Under the pieces are notes generated by a model. The model had not been told where the DNA came from. It saw only the letters and a list, made by a program, of their open reading frames with translations, and did no database searches. Positions 10,852 through 22,689 of a stretch of 64,000 bases of DNA are shown piece after piece (position 1 is the stretch's first letter; every line of letters starts with the position of its first letter). Origin of the DNA: Epiperipatus broadwayi (taxonomy: Eukaryota; Onychophora; Udeonychophora; Euonychophora; Peripatidae); assembly GCA_028023455.1 (NCBI GenBank), contig JAQFVV010000028.1, positions 126,001-190,000 on the forward strand. The letters run 5' to 3'. Both the position numbers and the translations under genes were made by a program.

Positions 10852-12420
10852 TTTATTTATTTATTCATTATGAAACAAACAATAAATGTATAATACAGTG
10901 AGATAAATTCCATATAAGAAAAATCTTGAGTGAGGAATTTAAAATTAACAACTAAAAAAAGTATAAATATAACATAAAATATTAAAATCATACAGATATT
11001 ACATTTGGCAATTCAATCACAATAGTAAATAATTATAACATAACATACAGTATAACCAAAAAAAATTTTTTTTAAATAAAATAAAACTAATGCTTAGCAT
11101 AATATAACCAATGCCACAAATGTTTTTTTAAAAATCAAATAACTAGTGTTCATTAAATTCACAGAACAATATCTTATAAACATATTAAATAATTTAGGAT
11201 CATTATAACTAAATTGCTTCCTACTGGATGTTTTAAGAAAATTTGGTGAAGCTAGCTGATATTTAGTAGATAAACAAGTATTTACAATAGAAGAAGTAGT
11301 ATCTAAATGAAGTTTCCTACAATAAATATCAAGAATCACTCTATATTTATACAAATGGAAAACATCTAGTATATTAAGCATCTCATAAATATCTTTAACA
11401 GATGTGATACATGATCTACCAAAAATGATGATGATGATGATAATAATAATACAATATTCATGTGGTCAGAGTGCAATCCATAATGGCTTCCAAAATTGTT
11501 ACAAATGTTATGAGTGTCTTCAATCTCTTGATGATCTTAAGTGTTAAATTAAAAAAAAAAATGTAAAATTTCAAAAAAAAAAAAAATCCAATAAATTTCA
11601 TATAAATTCTAACAAATTTTATGACCAATATGTATTTCTATTTGTTTTTTACTTATATCACAATGTAGAATCAACAAGATACTTTTAACATTATTGTAAC
11701 TTTCAGTTTCTCATGTTTTTTTGGCCACAGGTTTTTTTTTTGTAAATTGTAATAATGATCAAAATTTGGGACCTTCCTGTCATAGAACAGGTTTCCGTGG
11801 AATATTTTCAAAAATATGAATTCCTATTGTCCAGAAAAGTGTGCATTAATGGCCATGACATGAAAATAAAAAACACCAGGGAACTGTATTACAACACCTG
11901 GATTTCTATTTAGCAGAATTTATGTGGCATTAACTCCAACAACAGCAAGATTCATTTGTAATGATTTTGGAAGCCATTAATGATTGCATGCCACTGACAT
12001 GACATGAATAAACTGTAATCATTGTATTTATATATATTCATTTTTTGTAAACATACATTGGGAGATTGTAGGCCCTACATTCATTTTTTGTAAACATAAC
12101 TAACACATCTTTGGGAAGTGAAAAAAAATTGAAATAAAGACTATCAATTAAATTTATCAGAATTTATTTCTTTTTTTAAAATTTAACATTAATTGCGTAA
12201 ATATTTTTGGCAGAAGTGAAAAAAAGTTGAAATAAAGATTGTTAATGAAATTTATAGGAATTTATTCCATTTTTTAACATTTAACATTAATTTGATAAAT
12301 GTTGATGTTAATGAAAAATTGGCTGCCATCTTGGTAAGCCCTAGAAACTGTATATTTATAAAAAATACTGGCTGCCATATTGTTATTCTGAAAACTCATA
12401 AGCACAAATATATTTTACAT
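10320..12420. mobile_element. Long inverted-repeat (foldback) element, interrupted by a LINE
   Basis: The left arm (about 10320-10800, continuing at 11450-11520) is the imperfect reverse complement of the right arm (about 11950-12420). Matching landmarks are CCAAGATGGCAGCC (10369) against GGCTGCCATCTTGG (12321), CATTAACAATCTTTATTTCA-like segments, CCTACAATCTCCC, and TAATGGCTTCCAAAAT-like segments near the centre. Each arm holds internal sub-repeats. Arms this long with no transposase suggest a non-autonomous foldback or palindromic DNA element. The similarity is moderate, so it is old. The arm break at 10800-11450 is explained by an inserted LINE fragment. Confidence 0.6.
10815..11450 (-). 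mobile_element. LINE 3' end (CR1/L2-like), nested
   Basis: On the minus strand, 11381-11094 reads an open frame of 95 residues. Its middle (SPNFLKTSSRKQFSYNDPKL, about residues 46-65) resembles the last part of CR1/Jockey-type polyproteins, where R-x-x-x-F-x-x-x-x-P-x-L-W-N is usual; here the Trp is Phe. Downstream on the same strand is AATAAA and a (TTA)n tract at 10815-10845, as expected of a LINE tail. The segment splits the left arm of the surrounding inverted repeat, which shows it is the younger insertion. No catalytic domain remains. Confidence 0.45.
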
Positions 12421-13710
12421 TGATAAGATAAAATAAATCTTATTAATTAATCCTTTATAGGATTTATCGATTAATCCATTATAGGATACCTACATGCTTT
12501 TTCTTTGCTTTAAAACACATTTTATCATTAGTTACATTCAACATACCACTTAAAAAAAATTCTTATATAATTGCCCATTACTAATTAATGACATGCTGAG
12601 GTAATTATATGCAGTATATGACCTGATGACATTCTTATCTTTATAATTTATAAGGTTTAAATAAAATTAGATAAAAAAATAACACCTTAAAAAATGTAAT
12701 TTTAAAAGAAAATTTTGTATCACAATAAAACAAAACAATAAGACAACAATATAATTTACAAAATGCGTGTACATACTTTTCAATCTACAGACACATTTGT
12801 ATTTACCTTTTAAAACCTTTTTATCTTTTTCTGGCTAAGGTTTATATTAAAATATTTCATACCCTATGAAGGGGTTCAAATCTTAATCCTTGTCACAATA
12901 TATATGCACACACTTTTATTATTATTAAAAGTAATCCGTATATATATTGATTTTCCTTTCATTTATGTTTGTAATTCAAAATTTGCAAAAACATTTTAAC
13001 TTCTGCATAACAAAAAGGTTTTCTTTTTTCTTTTATGGTATCAAATTAGCTGAGTGAATATTCCATAAAGTTCACCAGAAACATACCTCACATAGATAAA
13101 TAATGTGTGTTGCTTGATTTATAAAGTCAGGTTATAATGTACGCATTTTTTATTGACGATATTGTTATGGCTGGCAGTGTCTTCAATACCATAAAAGAAA
13201 AACCTTTTCATTATACAAACATTAAAACGTTTTTGCAAATTTTGATATATATAATAAAATGGATTTTTTTCAAAGCTAGATTAGTTTATAAATGTAAATG
13301 CTATGACAGCAGCCCTAACTTATCAATATCAAACATTTTTAAATCTAATAACAAGGCAACATTTTCCTCATAAATAGAAGATTATCTTGATAGCAGATTG
13401 AAGATTCTTGGTATTAATAAACTGGGCTGCTTTACACACACACACATCTCAAAATGTAAAATATCAATGCTAAAAACTAAACTAGTCAATATAATAAAAT
13501 AAATACACCAATTCACAATTCACTACGAATAGTTTCCAGCCAATATAGAATTCTCAAATTCAAAGATAATACAACACAAGCAGATATATATTATTCCAAA
13601 TCATATTCCAGCTGTAAACAAAGAGCTTTGATAACTGCTCAACAAGCTTTGAGATAAATGCTTAGTGAGAGAAAGCATTTAAAATATCTCTATCTGAAAA
13701 CCAACCCCCA
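12421..13710. other. AT-rich DNA, nothing recognised
   Basis: Open frames here are short and of AT-biased, non-conserved composition. I see no repeat that I can bound. Confidence 0.4.
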
Positions 13711-13754
13711 CTCCCTGACCATGGTTTCATACTTTTGGCACTCCTCAGAGAGGC
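13711..13754 (-). ncRNA. Hammerhead ribozyme motif, family B-like copy
   Basis: Read on the minus strand: stem I strand ending CCUCU, core CUGAGGA (consensus CUGANGA), a 13-base stem-loop II (GUGC, loop CAAAA, GUAU with two G-U pairs), GAAAC, CAUG, then GUC and AGGGAG. All core blocks are intact. CUCU can pair with AGGG across the cleavage site. Stem III is ACCATGGT, a self-complementary octamer as in the family B copies at 60-62 kb. Flanking bases (near 13640-13680) also resemble family B. Activity is untested, and stem I is short. Confidence 0.6.
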
Positions 13755-14499
13755 ACAAGGGTAGCTGTCTTTATTATTAAAAAAAAGCTTTGAAATGTTG
13801 AAACTTAATTTATTTAAAACTTCTTTTAATATTAAAGTTAATTGGAATGTGTGCTAGATTATGATAAGGTGGGCGCATTTGAGAATTTGACCTTGGCAGG
13901 GAAACCTTTGATGATGGAATTGTACTTTCATTTTGACTAATGAGTTAATTACGATTTGGTATATATAGTTCAATATATACATATATGTTTCAAATTAGTT
14001 TGTTTATTGTGGATTAATATGCTGATAATTACATTTTTATAAAAAAGTAAAATATATACAAAATCTTATAATTTTTCCAAAATATTTTTAAGATTTTCTT
14101 TCTAATAAAATCTTTTTCCAAGTTTTTTTAATCTTTAAAAGCTTATTTTTATTTCAAAAACACTCTTTTTTGTTATGCAGGTAAAACTTAAATCCCACCA
14201 GATTGAATTTAGCTTCAAATATACTAACCTTTAAATAGAAGCAAAAAAATGGAAAGTTTTTTTAAATTTCACTAAATAAATAAATAATCAAATGTTTTGC
14301 TGTGCAGAAGTTTATACAAAAATCATACTAAGTTTGAGCCCCAGAAATGATGGGTGTGAGTCTTGATTTTATGGACCTTCAGCTCTAGAGTCAGCTAATC
14401 TATCAATTGTCTGGAATTTCATTTAAAAGATGTATTGATTTCATATTGATTTTTAAATAAATTGTGTTGCTATATTTGATATGATCTCAATTGAACTTC
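13755..14499. other. AT-rich DNA, nothing recognised
   Basis: No gene. The end of this stretch shares short pieces (near 14340-14400 and 14480-14500) with 21400-21530 and 47140-47220, probably a dispersed repeat (called G here) that I cannot bound. Confidence 0.35.
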
Positions 14500-14557
14500 C
14501 AAGCAGCTGATGATGTCAGTTTTATAGACAGAAACATGTTCTCCAAGAAGTTGCTTG
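14500..14557 (+). ncRNA. Hammerhead-like motif, family G
   Basis: CUGAUGA is followed by a perfect UGUC/GACA stem with a 9-base loop, then GAAAC, AUG and UUC. ACATGT at the stem III position is self-complementary, as in the other families. CAAGCA (14500-14505) can pair with UGCUUG (14552-14557), but with an 11-base bulge on one side, so stem I would need an internal loop. The cleavage triplet would be GUU. The core is complete, but one copy and the bulged stem keep this tentative. Confidence 0.4.
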
Positions 14558-15459
14558 ATTGTTTTATTGAAAGGGATAAATGAATGACATTAATAGACTA
14601 CTTGTTTATATGGAGAGCATTTAATTAATTAATTATATATAAGTACACACTTTTTGCAAAAAATAAAATGTAGAATGTTATGAATTATAAAACCTAAGTT
14701 CTACCCTAAATATATTTCTAATATAAAAATCAAACAATTTATGGCATGGTAGTTTTTATCTCAAGCACTGGAAGTACAGGAATTCGAACCATAATCTGGA
14801 TCTTAGCTCCAAATCCTATTTTTCTATGACTGCAGTAAATCACATAGCAGTAATAGTAGTAATAATAGAATGGTTAATTGTTCAGGTATTCATAAAAAGT
14901 TTAAGTATCAGTAGTGATAGAGTGGAAATGTGATCCATGGAACTCAAAACTCCAGAGACCACTCCATCAATATATTAATCTATGCAGGATGTTTTTCAAT
15001 AAACAATAAATTGTCCTTATCTGCAATTTTAAATATATATATATCCATTCTTCCATTTTTTTCATATCTATTGTTTAGTTTCTCTGATCCATTAAAAAGC
15101 AAAAGTTTATTATAAGGTGATTGGTAATTAATAGCAGTACTTTCCTTTTTTACTCAGTTTGTATTCTGTTGGGAAAAGGGTCTTCTAAAAATTTCTAAAA
15201 TTCTTAAATGCTGAAAAACTACTGCTCACCAATAGCAAAATTTAAGAAATTCTATAATCATAGAAAATACAAAATTTTGTAGCCCCATTTTTTTTTTATA
15301 ACAGAATTCAATTTTCTTCTACTTTATTTAATATATTCATCATCAATCTTCCAGAAACAGAATGCAGGGAATTCATCTATTCTGATGTCATTACATTCAC
15401 TTCACACAAGCACATGCCCTTTTTAGAAAAAAAAGTTTCTTAATAAAATATAAAAGATT
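14558..15459. other. AT-rich DNA, nothing recognised
   Basis: There are A/T runs and a (TA)n-like patch. The 61-residue frame at 14930 has no recognisable content. Confidence 0.35.
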
Positions 15460-15805
15460 TGATAACAATGTTTCCATACAGTAGTGCTACCTAGTGCATG
15501 CTTTTAGTAATCAATGGATGTAAAAAAGTTTGTGAAAAAATCTCTATGTGGTGCAAGCTTGTCCAATGTCTTCAGAATAGTTTCTAGCTTGTGGCTTTCA
15601 TCAGAGAGAAGGTTTGATTCTGAAAGCACTGCATCTAGATCTTAGGATCCAATGCAACTCTCCACCACTCTTTTATCTATTTAATTAACTACAAAGCTAG
15701 AAGCCCAAACATAAGGCTTGCACTAGGTGGCACTAATGTATGGAGAGTTTACTGCTGTTATTAACAGCTTGTGTAAGCATAGGAAATGGTGATCATGTGA
15801 TAAAA
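15460..15805 (-). mobile_element. Family A element, truncated, with decayed hammerhead
   Basis: The left end carries CCATACAGTAGTGC and ATCAATGGATG. The right end carries the same boundary motif inverted (GCACTAATGTATGGAGAG), then AACAGCTTGTGTAAGCATAG and GGTGATCATGTGAT, the family A end. On the minus strand 15608-15571 reads CUGAUGA, AAGCCACAAGCUA, GAAAC, but the GUC cleavage triplet is now UUC, so this copy should be inactive. The order (inverted 5' segment, body, fixed 3' end) matches other family A copies. Confidence 0.65.
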
Positions 15806-16410
15806 GATTTGGAAGCTTTTTTAAAAAAACTGGAGCATTATTTATAATCTTATTAAGGATGGTATACTCAACTTTTAACAAGACAGATAAACATTTTGTA
15901 AACTGAACATAAGTTTCTGCAGTGATAGAAAGAAACATAAAGTATTCACTTCTACTTAAGTGTAACATTAATGTAAAATAATTTTTATAGACAACTTTCT
16001 TAAAAAGCTTGGTACTACTTGATATTGTAGCAGAAGTACTGAAACAATTTTTTCTGCCACTAGATATTCTATTGATGAATATCATGCCTCTCTTTGGAGA
16101 GAGTACTTGCACTAAACCTAATTAACTGTACCACAAGAGATATTACTGGAACACACACGCCTACTCTTAGCAATGTTTCCTTTCTTTTTACATATTTATA
16201 TGTCAAATGTCAGAAGACCAATTATCTAAAAGTGCAAAAAAGTTACTAATAGATATGATTTAACAATAATTTCATCATTTAAGACAAACCAAGATTTCCT
16301 TTTTATGGTTATTCAGCCAATCAAAGAACTATGCTGTAGAATAAATAAATTGTAAGATTCCAAATATTTTTTTTCCAGATTCATCAATTAAATCAACATC
16401 ATTTGTTGTT

Positions 16411-16750
16411 AAATCACTAAACATCACATAATCACCATTTCTTATACTTACACAAACTTTTTGCACAGAGGCTAAACTCTCCATACAGTTGGTTCCACCA
16501 GTGCAAGGCAGAGTAATCAATGAATGCAAGATGATTTGTGCATAAAATCCCTATCTAATGCCTACTCATCCAACATCCCCAAACTATTTTCCAGCTTGTG
16601 GCTAACATCAGTGAGGAGCCTTGGATCTGAGAGCACTGCACCTAGATCTTAGGTACTGGATAGGAATTTTATGCACAAATCTTGCATCCATTGATTACTC
16701 TGGCTTACCACAGGCGGCACTAACTGTATGTAGAGTTTAGCCTGTGCGCA
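16411..16750 (-). mobile_element. Family A element with 13-bp target duplication
   Basis: The element is bounded by ATCATTTGTTGTT at 16398-16410 and ATCATTTGTTCTT at 16751-16763, with one mismatch in 13: a target-site duplication. On the minus strand it ends in ...GGTGATTATGTGATGTTTAGTG, the fixed family A 3' end, and begins with an inverted copy of its own inner part. A decayed hammerhead lies at about 16616-16576 (CUGAUGU, GGAAAA, UAGUU), so core bases are lost. The structure equals a 5'-inverted retroelement insertion. Confidence 0.75.
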
Positions 16751-16763
16751 ATCATTTGTTCTT

Positions 16764-18056
16764 CATATATGTTACTAGTATCTAGTCAACAGTTTCAGGA
16801 TTACTTATGGTCACTGTGCTTATTTACTTCTGAAATAAAATTCAATTGTTTCAAACTTATCAAGTATGGAAAATATAAAACCTGATATACATGGTTAATG
16901 TTAGTCAATTTTACACACAATCAAAAAATATAATAAAAAGACTAGTGAATATATGTTCTTGTCTGAATCATGGTAAATTGATTTATAATATTTTGGAAAA
17001 GTTACTATTCCAAACAAAAAAAGTTTATACACTTAGTATTTGCTACTATCAAAGTAGGTTTGTAAATTTTAAATTGTTGCTAAAGTGTTTCTGTGAAAAG
17101 AAAACTAGTTTCTCTCTCTCACTGCTTCTTTTAGTGACATGTCTGAATCAATGCATGTGCTATTATGAAGACTGTTTAGTTATTGAACAAAAAAGGTTCA
17201 GTCACTAGCATGTCTGAATCCTGATTCTGGCATGAAATGTGAATGTGTTTTGTACTTTGTAGATGATCTTTAATGCAATCTCTACAAACATAAAATCTTG
17301 CAAATGATTTGGAAACATTTTTGCAACTTATAGTTTGTTACATCATAGTTAGATTTATTTCAAACAATCAACTAACAGTTTTGTCCAATTTAAACCCAAA
17401 TTTAATGTTAGTATATTTATCCATCACATGTTAATGCATGAAACACATTGTCACATATCATGTTGTTTAAGTCATGACCCATATGCACTAGTCTTTTTAA
17501 ATGTTTTTATTGGTGTATGTCTAAATTATATCACTATGTAACACATGTATTGGAACTGTAGACAACTTGGAGAATCAATTACTTTGCAGGGACACATTGC
17601 ACACCTTTGTACATTTTTATTGTAAATTGTGCAGTATGTTTGTGATTTTGATAAAAAAACCAGCAGTTTAGTGGATTGCCTTAATTATAAAAGTGTGATA
17701 AAATTAAATCAGAGAATTTGTATGATATAACATAGTTTCTACTTTATTCTTTTTCCAGATAAGTCATCTTCAAGATAATTTCTGATATTTATATGTTATG
17801 TATCATCTTACTGTAAATGCTACTAAACCTTCCAAATTGTTTGTTTATTCATTTAATCAGCATATGGATTTATTTTTATGCAAAAAGTAAAATTGATAGA
17901 TAGATGTATGCATATAATCATTTAATAATATGCATTAACCATTGATTGGTCGTAAGTCCTAAAAATACAGGATAATTCTTGTTAATTCTCAAATCTTCAC
18001 CAGTTGCATTACTATTCTCACACAACTAATGTTTATTCCAATCCACATTTCACTAT
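16764..18056. other. AT-rich DNA, possible old dispersed repeat
   Basis: The bases around 17140-17590 resemble 1240-1640 in scattered blocks (TCTGAATCAATGCATGTG, ACATGTATTGG). The open frame of 105 residues at 16891 has no recognisable motif, and I do not call it a gene. Confidence 0.35.
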
Positions 18057-18322
18057 ATTATCATCATCGTTTTCAACCATTACTGATCCACTGAGGATGA
18101 AGATCTTTCCAAGTTTAATCCAGAGTTCAATTCATAACCTCTCTTCTTTACATTACACCTATAAAAATTTCTTATTTTTTCCATCCATTTAACATATAGT
18201 CTCTTTCTAGGTATTTTACAATCTCTTGGAATCCAGTTTAAGATTTCAACTGTCTTATCTATTATTACCTCTTTTAACAATATGTTCATCCTAGTTCCAC
18301 TTTGATCTCTAAACTGTTTCAA
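18057..18322 (-). mobile_element. RTE-like LINE, C-terminal end of ORF2 and tail
   Basis: On the minus strand the frame contains VEILNWIPRDCKIPRKR followed by a Trp/Arg-rich stretch. This is the conserved end of a non-LTR retrotransposon polyprotein, also present at 22020, 28185, 51975 and 62764. The 3' end at 18057 carries a short (GAT)n tail. The copy is 5'-truncated and has substitutions, so it is a dead fragment. Confidence 0.8.
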
Positions 18323-19659
18323 TAATGCCAGTAAAACCTATTTACTCTTTTACCCACGTATTTCATTTTCAATCTTTCTTTGTTACTCCGAAAAAACATC
18401 TCTCCATAGCTCATTGATGTTCTCAAGTCTCGGAATTGTCTTTCTATTAAATATTCAAGTTTGAGATACGTAAGTGAGAACTGGTAAAACACATATATTA
18501 AAAACTTAAATTTTCAAACACACAGGCGTATTTATGTTTAATATTAAGTAGAAGCATTCCGTACTCGGTTAATTCGACGACCATTGCCATCCATTATGTA
18601 GTTGTTAACTTGATATAATAAATGTTTTACGCATATATTTCTTCAAAGCTTTTATTAAATCTACTATAAAAGTGCTACTGCGCATTCAATTATTTAAATA
18701 CTTATGCAAATTAGATGCATTAATCATAATACTTTGCATTTATGATTGATTATAATAAGTTCCAATTGTTTATTAATATCGTTTTTAGATGAAAATTTTA
18801 AAATCATTTATTATTAATTCTTTCAACCAAAAAAAAAAAGAATAATAATTTTATTAGTAATAAATTAACATCACAAATTGACAATTGTTATTTTCTTTTA
18901 TTACAAAACATAATTAAAATTCGTTTTATATATATAGAAAGAAGTCTCGTATTTGAATATAGAACTTTAGAATGAGAAATGTCAAAATACGATTACAATC
19001 CTACTAGCGACAAAAAGTGGAAATTTTGAAAATGTTTGACATTATCTGAATATAAAATTGTGTTGCCAATGAACTTCTTTCCTTAGTAGTGCATGAATGA
19101 TAAATGGCTCGGCCGTCCTAAAGTGCAGGGTATTAATATTAATTTGCCTCTGCTCAACTAGCATTGGACATGTCCATAAATTAGGAACAATTCATTATCT
19201 AGCACTAACCTGCTTAAGCTCAACTTTCCTCTCATCAAAAACAGTCCAACTCTCTCATCAAACTTGGAAGAAGTAAATCAATTGCTGATGACAGTTTTTC
19301 TATTCTTTGATTAAAATTCAATAGTGAGTTTTAAATAGATGACTGCGACCCATCTACGCTTGCATTATCTGTTTTTTTTTTTTTTTTAAAAAAACCTTTT
19401 ACTCCTTTTTTAAAATTTAAATCTAGTTCAGAAATTTACATGTTAAAATAGAAAACTAATTAGCAAAATAATGCAAAATAGCATAAACTGGAATAAACTA
19501 ACCGCACAATATCTGCAAAACATAATTCGACGGATTGTGCATTATATATATATCAGAACATCGAAAGCACTGCTTTGCAGTGAAGCGAGAGGGCTTATGC
19601 TATTATTTTAAAGAGAGATTAAACGCACTCATGATCACAAAATTCTTTTCTGAAAATAA
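18323..19659. other. AT-rich DNA, nothing recognised
   Basis: The first 150 bases may still be LINE-derived. The remainder shows long A and T runs and no bounded element. Confidence 0.35.
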
Positions 19660-20185
19660 AAGTGCGTTTTCCAAAGAACTACTTAATATGCATCCACTTA
19701 AAACATCAGGATTCTTTAGTTATTGCTACACATCTCTGATCTCAATTCTACCATATAGTCATCATCCACCAGTCAAAAACCTATACCCCCTTCTCTCACT
19801 ACCCATGCATTTCATAAGCAATCTTTAACCATCAGTGAGTTAGAGATGCTAAATACCTGATTCTCCGTACTCGTGTTGATCTTTACTCATCAGGTGCGAT
19901 GTCAAACATCCAATTCTCCAACCATCCCCTAGTGTAGAAATTCAGACCACCATTCACCCTATTCAGTCATTTCATGAACAACCTTTACTCATCAAGTGAG
20001 CAAGAGATATCAAACACCTGGATATCCAAAGCCATGCTGACACAAGTGTTTTTTCTTGAGGTGTCTCTCATCTCAACTCGATCAAGTCACAAACATCTCC
20101 TAGTGCAGAAACTCAGACCACACTCTCTCACTATGCATGCATTTTATGAACTGACCGTTACTCATCAGGTGAGCTAAAAGTATCA
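19660..20185 (+). repeat. Degenerate tandem repeat, unit about 160 bp
   Basis: CATTTCATGAACAACCTTTA followed by CTCATCAAGTGAGC and a block like GAGATATCAAACACCTGG recurs, with changes, near 19808, 19966 and 20128. A partial copy lies near 19880. Units are divergent. A 97-residue and a 67-residue frame cross it but look incidental. Confidence 0.5.
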
Positions 20186-20189
20186 TTCA

Positions 20190-20730
20190 CTAAAGTGTCA
20201 CATCTTCACCCATTTCCTTTGCTTACACAAGCTCTTAAACCAGTAGCAAACTATCTATACAATACTGCCGCACTATGCAAGTCTTAGTTAATCAATGAAT
20301 GGAAGATTTGTGTATAAAAATCCCTATCTAATGCTTACTCATCTAATATCCCCAGACTTGTTTCTAGATTGTGGCTTCCTCAGAAAGGAGCTTTGTATCT
20401 GAGAGCAATGCATTTACATCATAGGAGCTAATGTAACTCTCCAGCGACTATGTTTTCTTATTTAGTTAATTGCAAAGCTATGAGTCCAAAATGAAAAGAC
20501 CTAAATGTTTTCAATCTAAACTCACTCATTTATGCAGTCATATCCTAAGATCTATGTACAGTGCTTTCAGTTCCAAAGCTCATCGTTGATGAAAAACATA
20601 GGTTAAAAACTAGTCTGGGGATGTTGAATGAGTAGGCGCTACATAGGAATTTTATGCACCCAATCTTCTTGCATCCACTCATTGGGGCTTGTCCTGTTGC
20701 ACTACTATATAGAGAGTTTGCTGCTAGGTA
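20190..20730. mobile_element. Family A inverted pair with two hammerhead remnants
   Basis: The two halves are inverted relative to each other. A minus-strand hammerhead lies at about 20392-20350 (CUGAGGA, a shortened stem II, GAAAC, AAGUC, UGGGGA). A plus-strand one lies at about 20577-20621, where CUGAUGA has become UUGAUGA and GAAAC has become AAAAC. Between them is the family A body. The outer ends carry ACTATCTATACAATACTG-like and GTTGCACTACTATATAGAGAG boundary motifs. The minus-strand copy keeps more of the core than the plus-strand one. Confidence 0.65.
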
Positions 20731-20747
20731 TCAAACATTTTAATGTT

Positions 20748-21255
20748 AACACCTGTATTGATAGCTCATTATTTCTCCATTACCCTAATCTCATGCAAGG
20801 CAGGAAATAGATTTTATTTACCTTTATAACTATTTCCAAAGAATGAAACAACAAATATATTTTAAAACTAATCATACAAAAAAAAGTTTAAAAATTGGTT
20901 AAACCACAAACAAATAGATTCTTTCATGCAATGAAGCCAATTGTACATATATGGAATGAAATCCAATCTTAACACCTGTATTGATAGCTCATTATTTCTC
21001 CATTACCCTAATCTCATGCAAGGCAGGAAATAGATTTTATTTACCTTTATAACTATTTCCAAAGAATGAAACAACAAATATATTGCATGAGATAGATTTT
21101 ATTTACCTTTATAACTATTTCCAAAGAATGAAACAAAAAATATATTTTAAAACTAATCATACAAAAAAAAAGTTTAAAAATTGGTTAAACCACAAACAAA
21201 TAGATTCTTTCATGCAATGAAGCCAATTGTACATATGTGGAATGAAATCCAATCT
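20748..21255 (+). repeat. Tandem duplication, 223-bp period, with inner duplication
   Basis: AACACCTGTATTGATAGCTC starts at 20748 and again at 20971. Inside the second unit a piece beginning GATAGATTTTATTTACC is repeated once more near 21085. The copies are nearly identical, so the event is recent. There is no coding content. Confidence 0.85.
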
Positions 21256-21599
21256 TACATACATGGAATAAAAATCATGAGTCATACTGCAAAAAGTGTG
21301 TGCTTGTAGATAAATTTATAATAGTCACCTACATAAGTGTGAAGAAAGATTATTTTAACCAGCTCAGCACTAGATTTAGCTCTAAATTACCTGAGTAAAT
21401 AAAAATCAAAATTGCTTTATTGCTTGGAAGTTCATAAGAGGTTCAATCATTAGTAGTAACAGACCAGGCCCACAATCTATGGAATTTAAGCTCCAGAGTC
21501 TGCTATCTCATGACTAAACAAACACCACAACACCTAGTTTTTTCTTTATGATACAAATTGCATGTAGTGTCATGTTAATTGGTCAATAATCTTTCTTGT

Positions 21600-21808
21600 A
21601 TAAACATCACATGATCACTATTCCCTGTGCTTACACAAGATGTTAACACAGAGGCAAAACTTTCCACACAGTAGTGCCACCCAGTGAAAATTCAATGCTA
21701 AAATGGGCCTTAGGTAAGGATTTTATGCGCATGACCTTTCTTGCATCCATTGACTCCTCTGGATTGTGCTGAGTGACACTAATGTGTGGATAGTTTTGCC
21801 TCTGTGCT
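21600..21808 (-). mobile_element. Family A short foldback, 12-bp target duplication
   Basis: It is flanked by AATCTTTCTTGT (21588-21599) and AATCTTTTTTGT (21809-21820). The left end begins in the fixed family A end (ATAAACATCACATGATCAC), and the arms around CCACACAGTAGTG and CACTAATGTGTGG are inverted. At 209 bp it keeps only the ends and lacks the hammerhead. Confidence 0.75.
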
Positions 21809-22019
21809 AATCTTTTTTGTGTTGATATTTGCAATTATTACAAAATTTATCCATTAGTTACTTTTGCAATTTACCTTTTCTATTATATAGGCAAAACTAT
21901 TCTAATCTCTAAAACAAAATGGCTAAAAATCTATCAGTCACTCTCAATATTTACAGTTAATTTTAGCAGAAAAAATCCACTGATATTGAATTCACCTATA
22001 ATGGAGTCATATATGGGGA

Positions 22020-22320
22020 AGAGATCTCATCGTTGAAAAAATTAAAAGACTGAAATGGAGTTGGGCTGGACATTTTGATAAAAGAGATGATAATAAATGA
22101 ACAATTGAAATCTTAAACTGAATTCCAAGAGATTCCAAGAGATTGTAAAAGACCTGGAAAGCGATCACATGTGATATGGATGGAGAAAAAAAGAATGGGT
22201 GTGGGGGTGATGTGGAGAAGAGAAGCTAGACATTGGATAAGATGGATTGAACTTGGAAAGACCTTCATCCTGCAGTGGATTGATAATCGTTGTCAATGAA
22301 GATGATGATTTAATAATTAA
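22020..22320 (+). mobile_element. RTE-like LINE 3' end, + strand
   Basis: Coding remnants of the same polyprotein end as at 18057 can be read on the plus strand, with stops and a small duplication of GATTCCAAGA near 22120-22140. The 3' end is a (GAT)n-type tail near 22290-22310. It is a 5'-truncated pseudogene fragment. Confidence 0.75.
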
Positions 22321-22689
22321 TTCTAGATTATGGAAACAGTTTGACATATAATTACAAATGTTAATGAAAAAATATTTTCAGATATAGGATGAACTTTGCA
22401 AAAGTAATCCATGAATTAAATAAATTAAAAAAAATAGATAATCAATCATTGAATTAAAACCGAGTTATCTAAAACACAATTCTAAATAATTTTTTTTTTA
22501 CATTTAACTTGTACATAAAAATCTAACAAATGTAATCGTTTTATTAAACTTGGTGATAATGAGTTAACAGCGAAAGGAATTATGGGAAAAATATTTATAG
22601 ATCATTTTGTGCTTTGTTATGTGTATCTAATTTTACGTTTGAGCATACCTACTGTTCTCTCTTTTAAACTAATAAGATATCACATGACT

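Noticed and set aside
15723-16112. 129-residue open frame on the minus strand
   Set aside because: Its last part is family A repeat sequence and the rest has no recognisable motif; AT-rich DNA gives frames of this size by chance.
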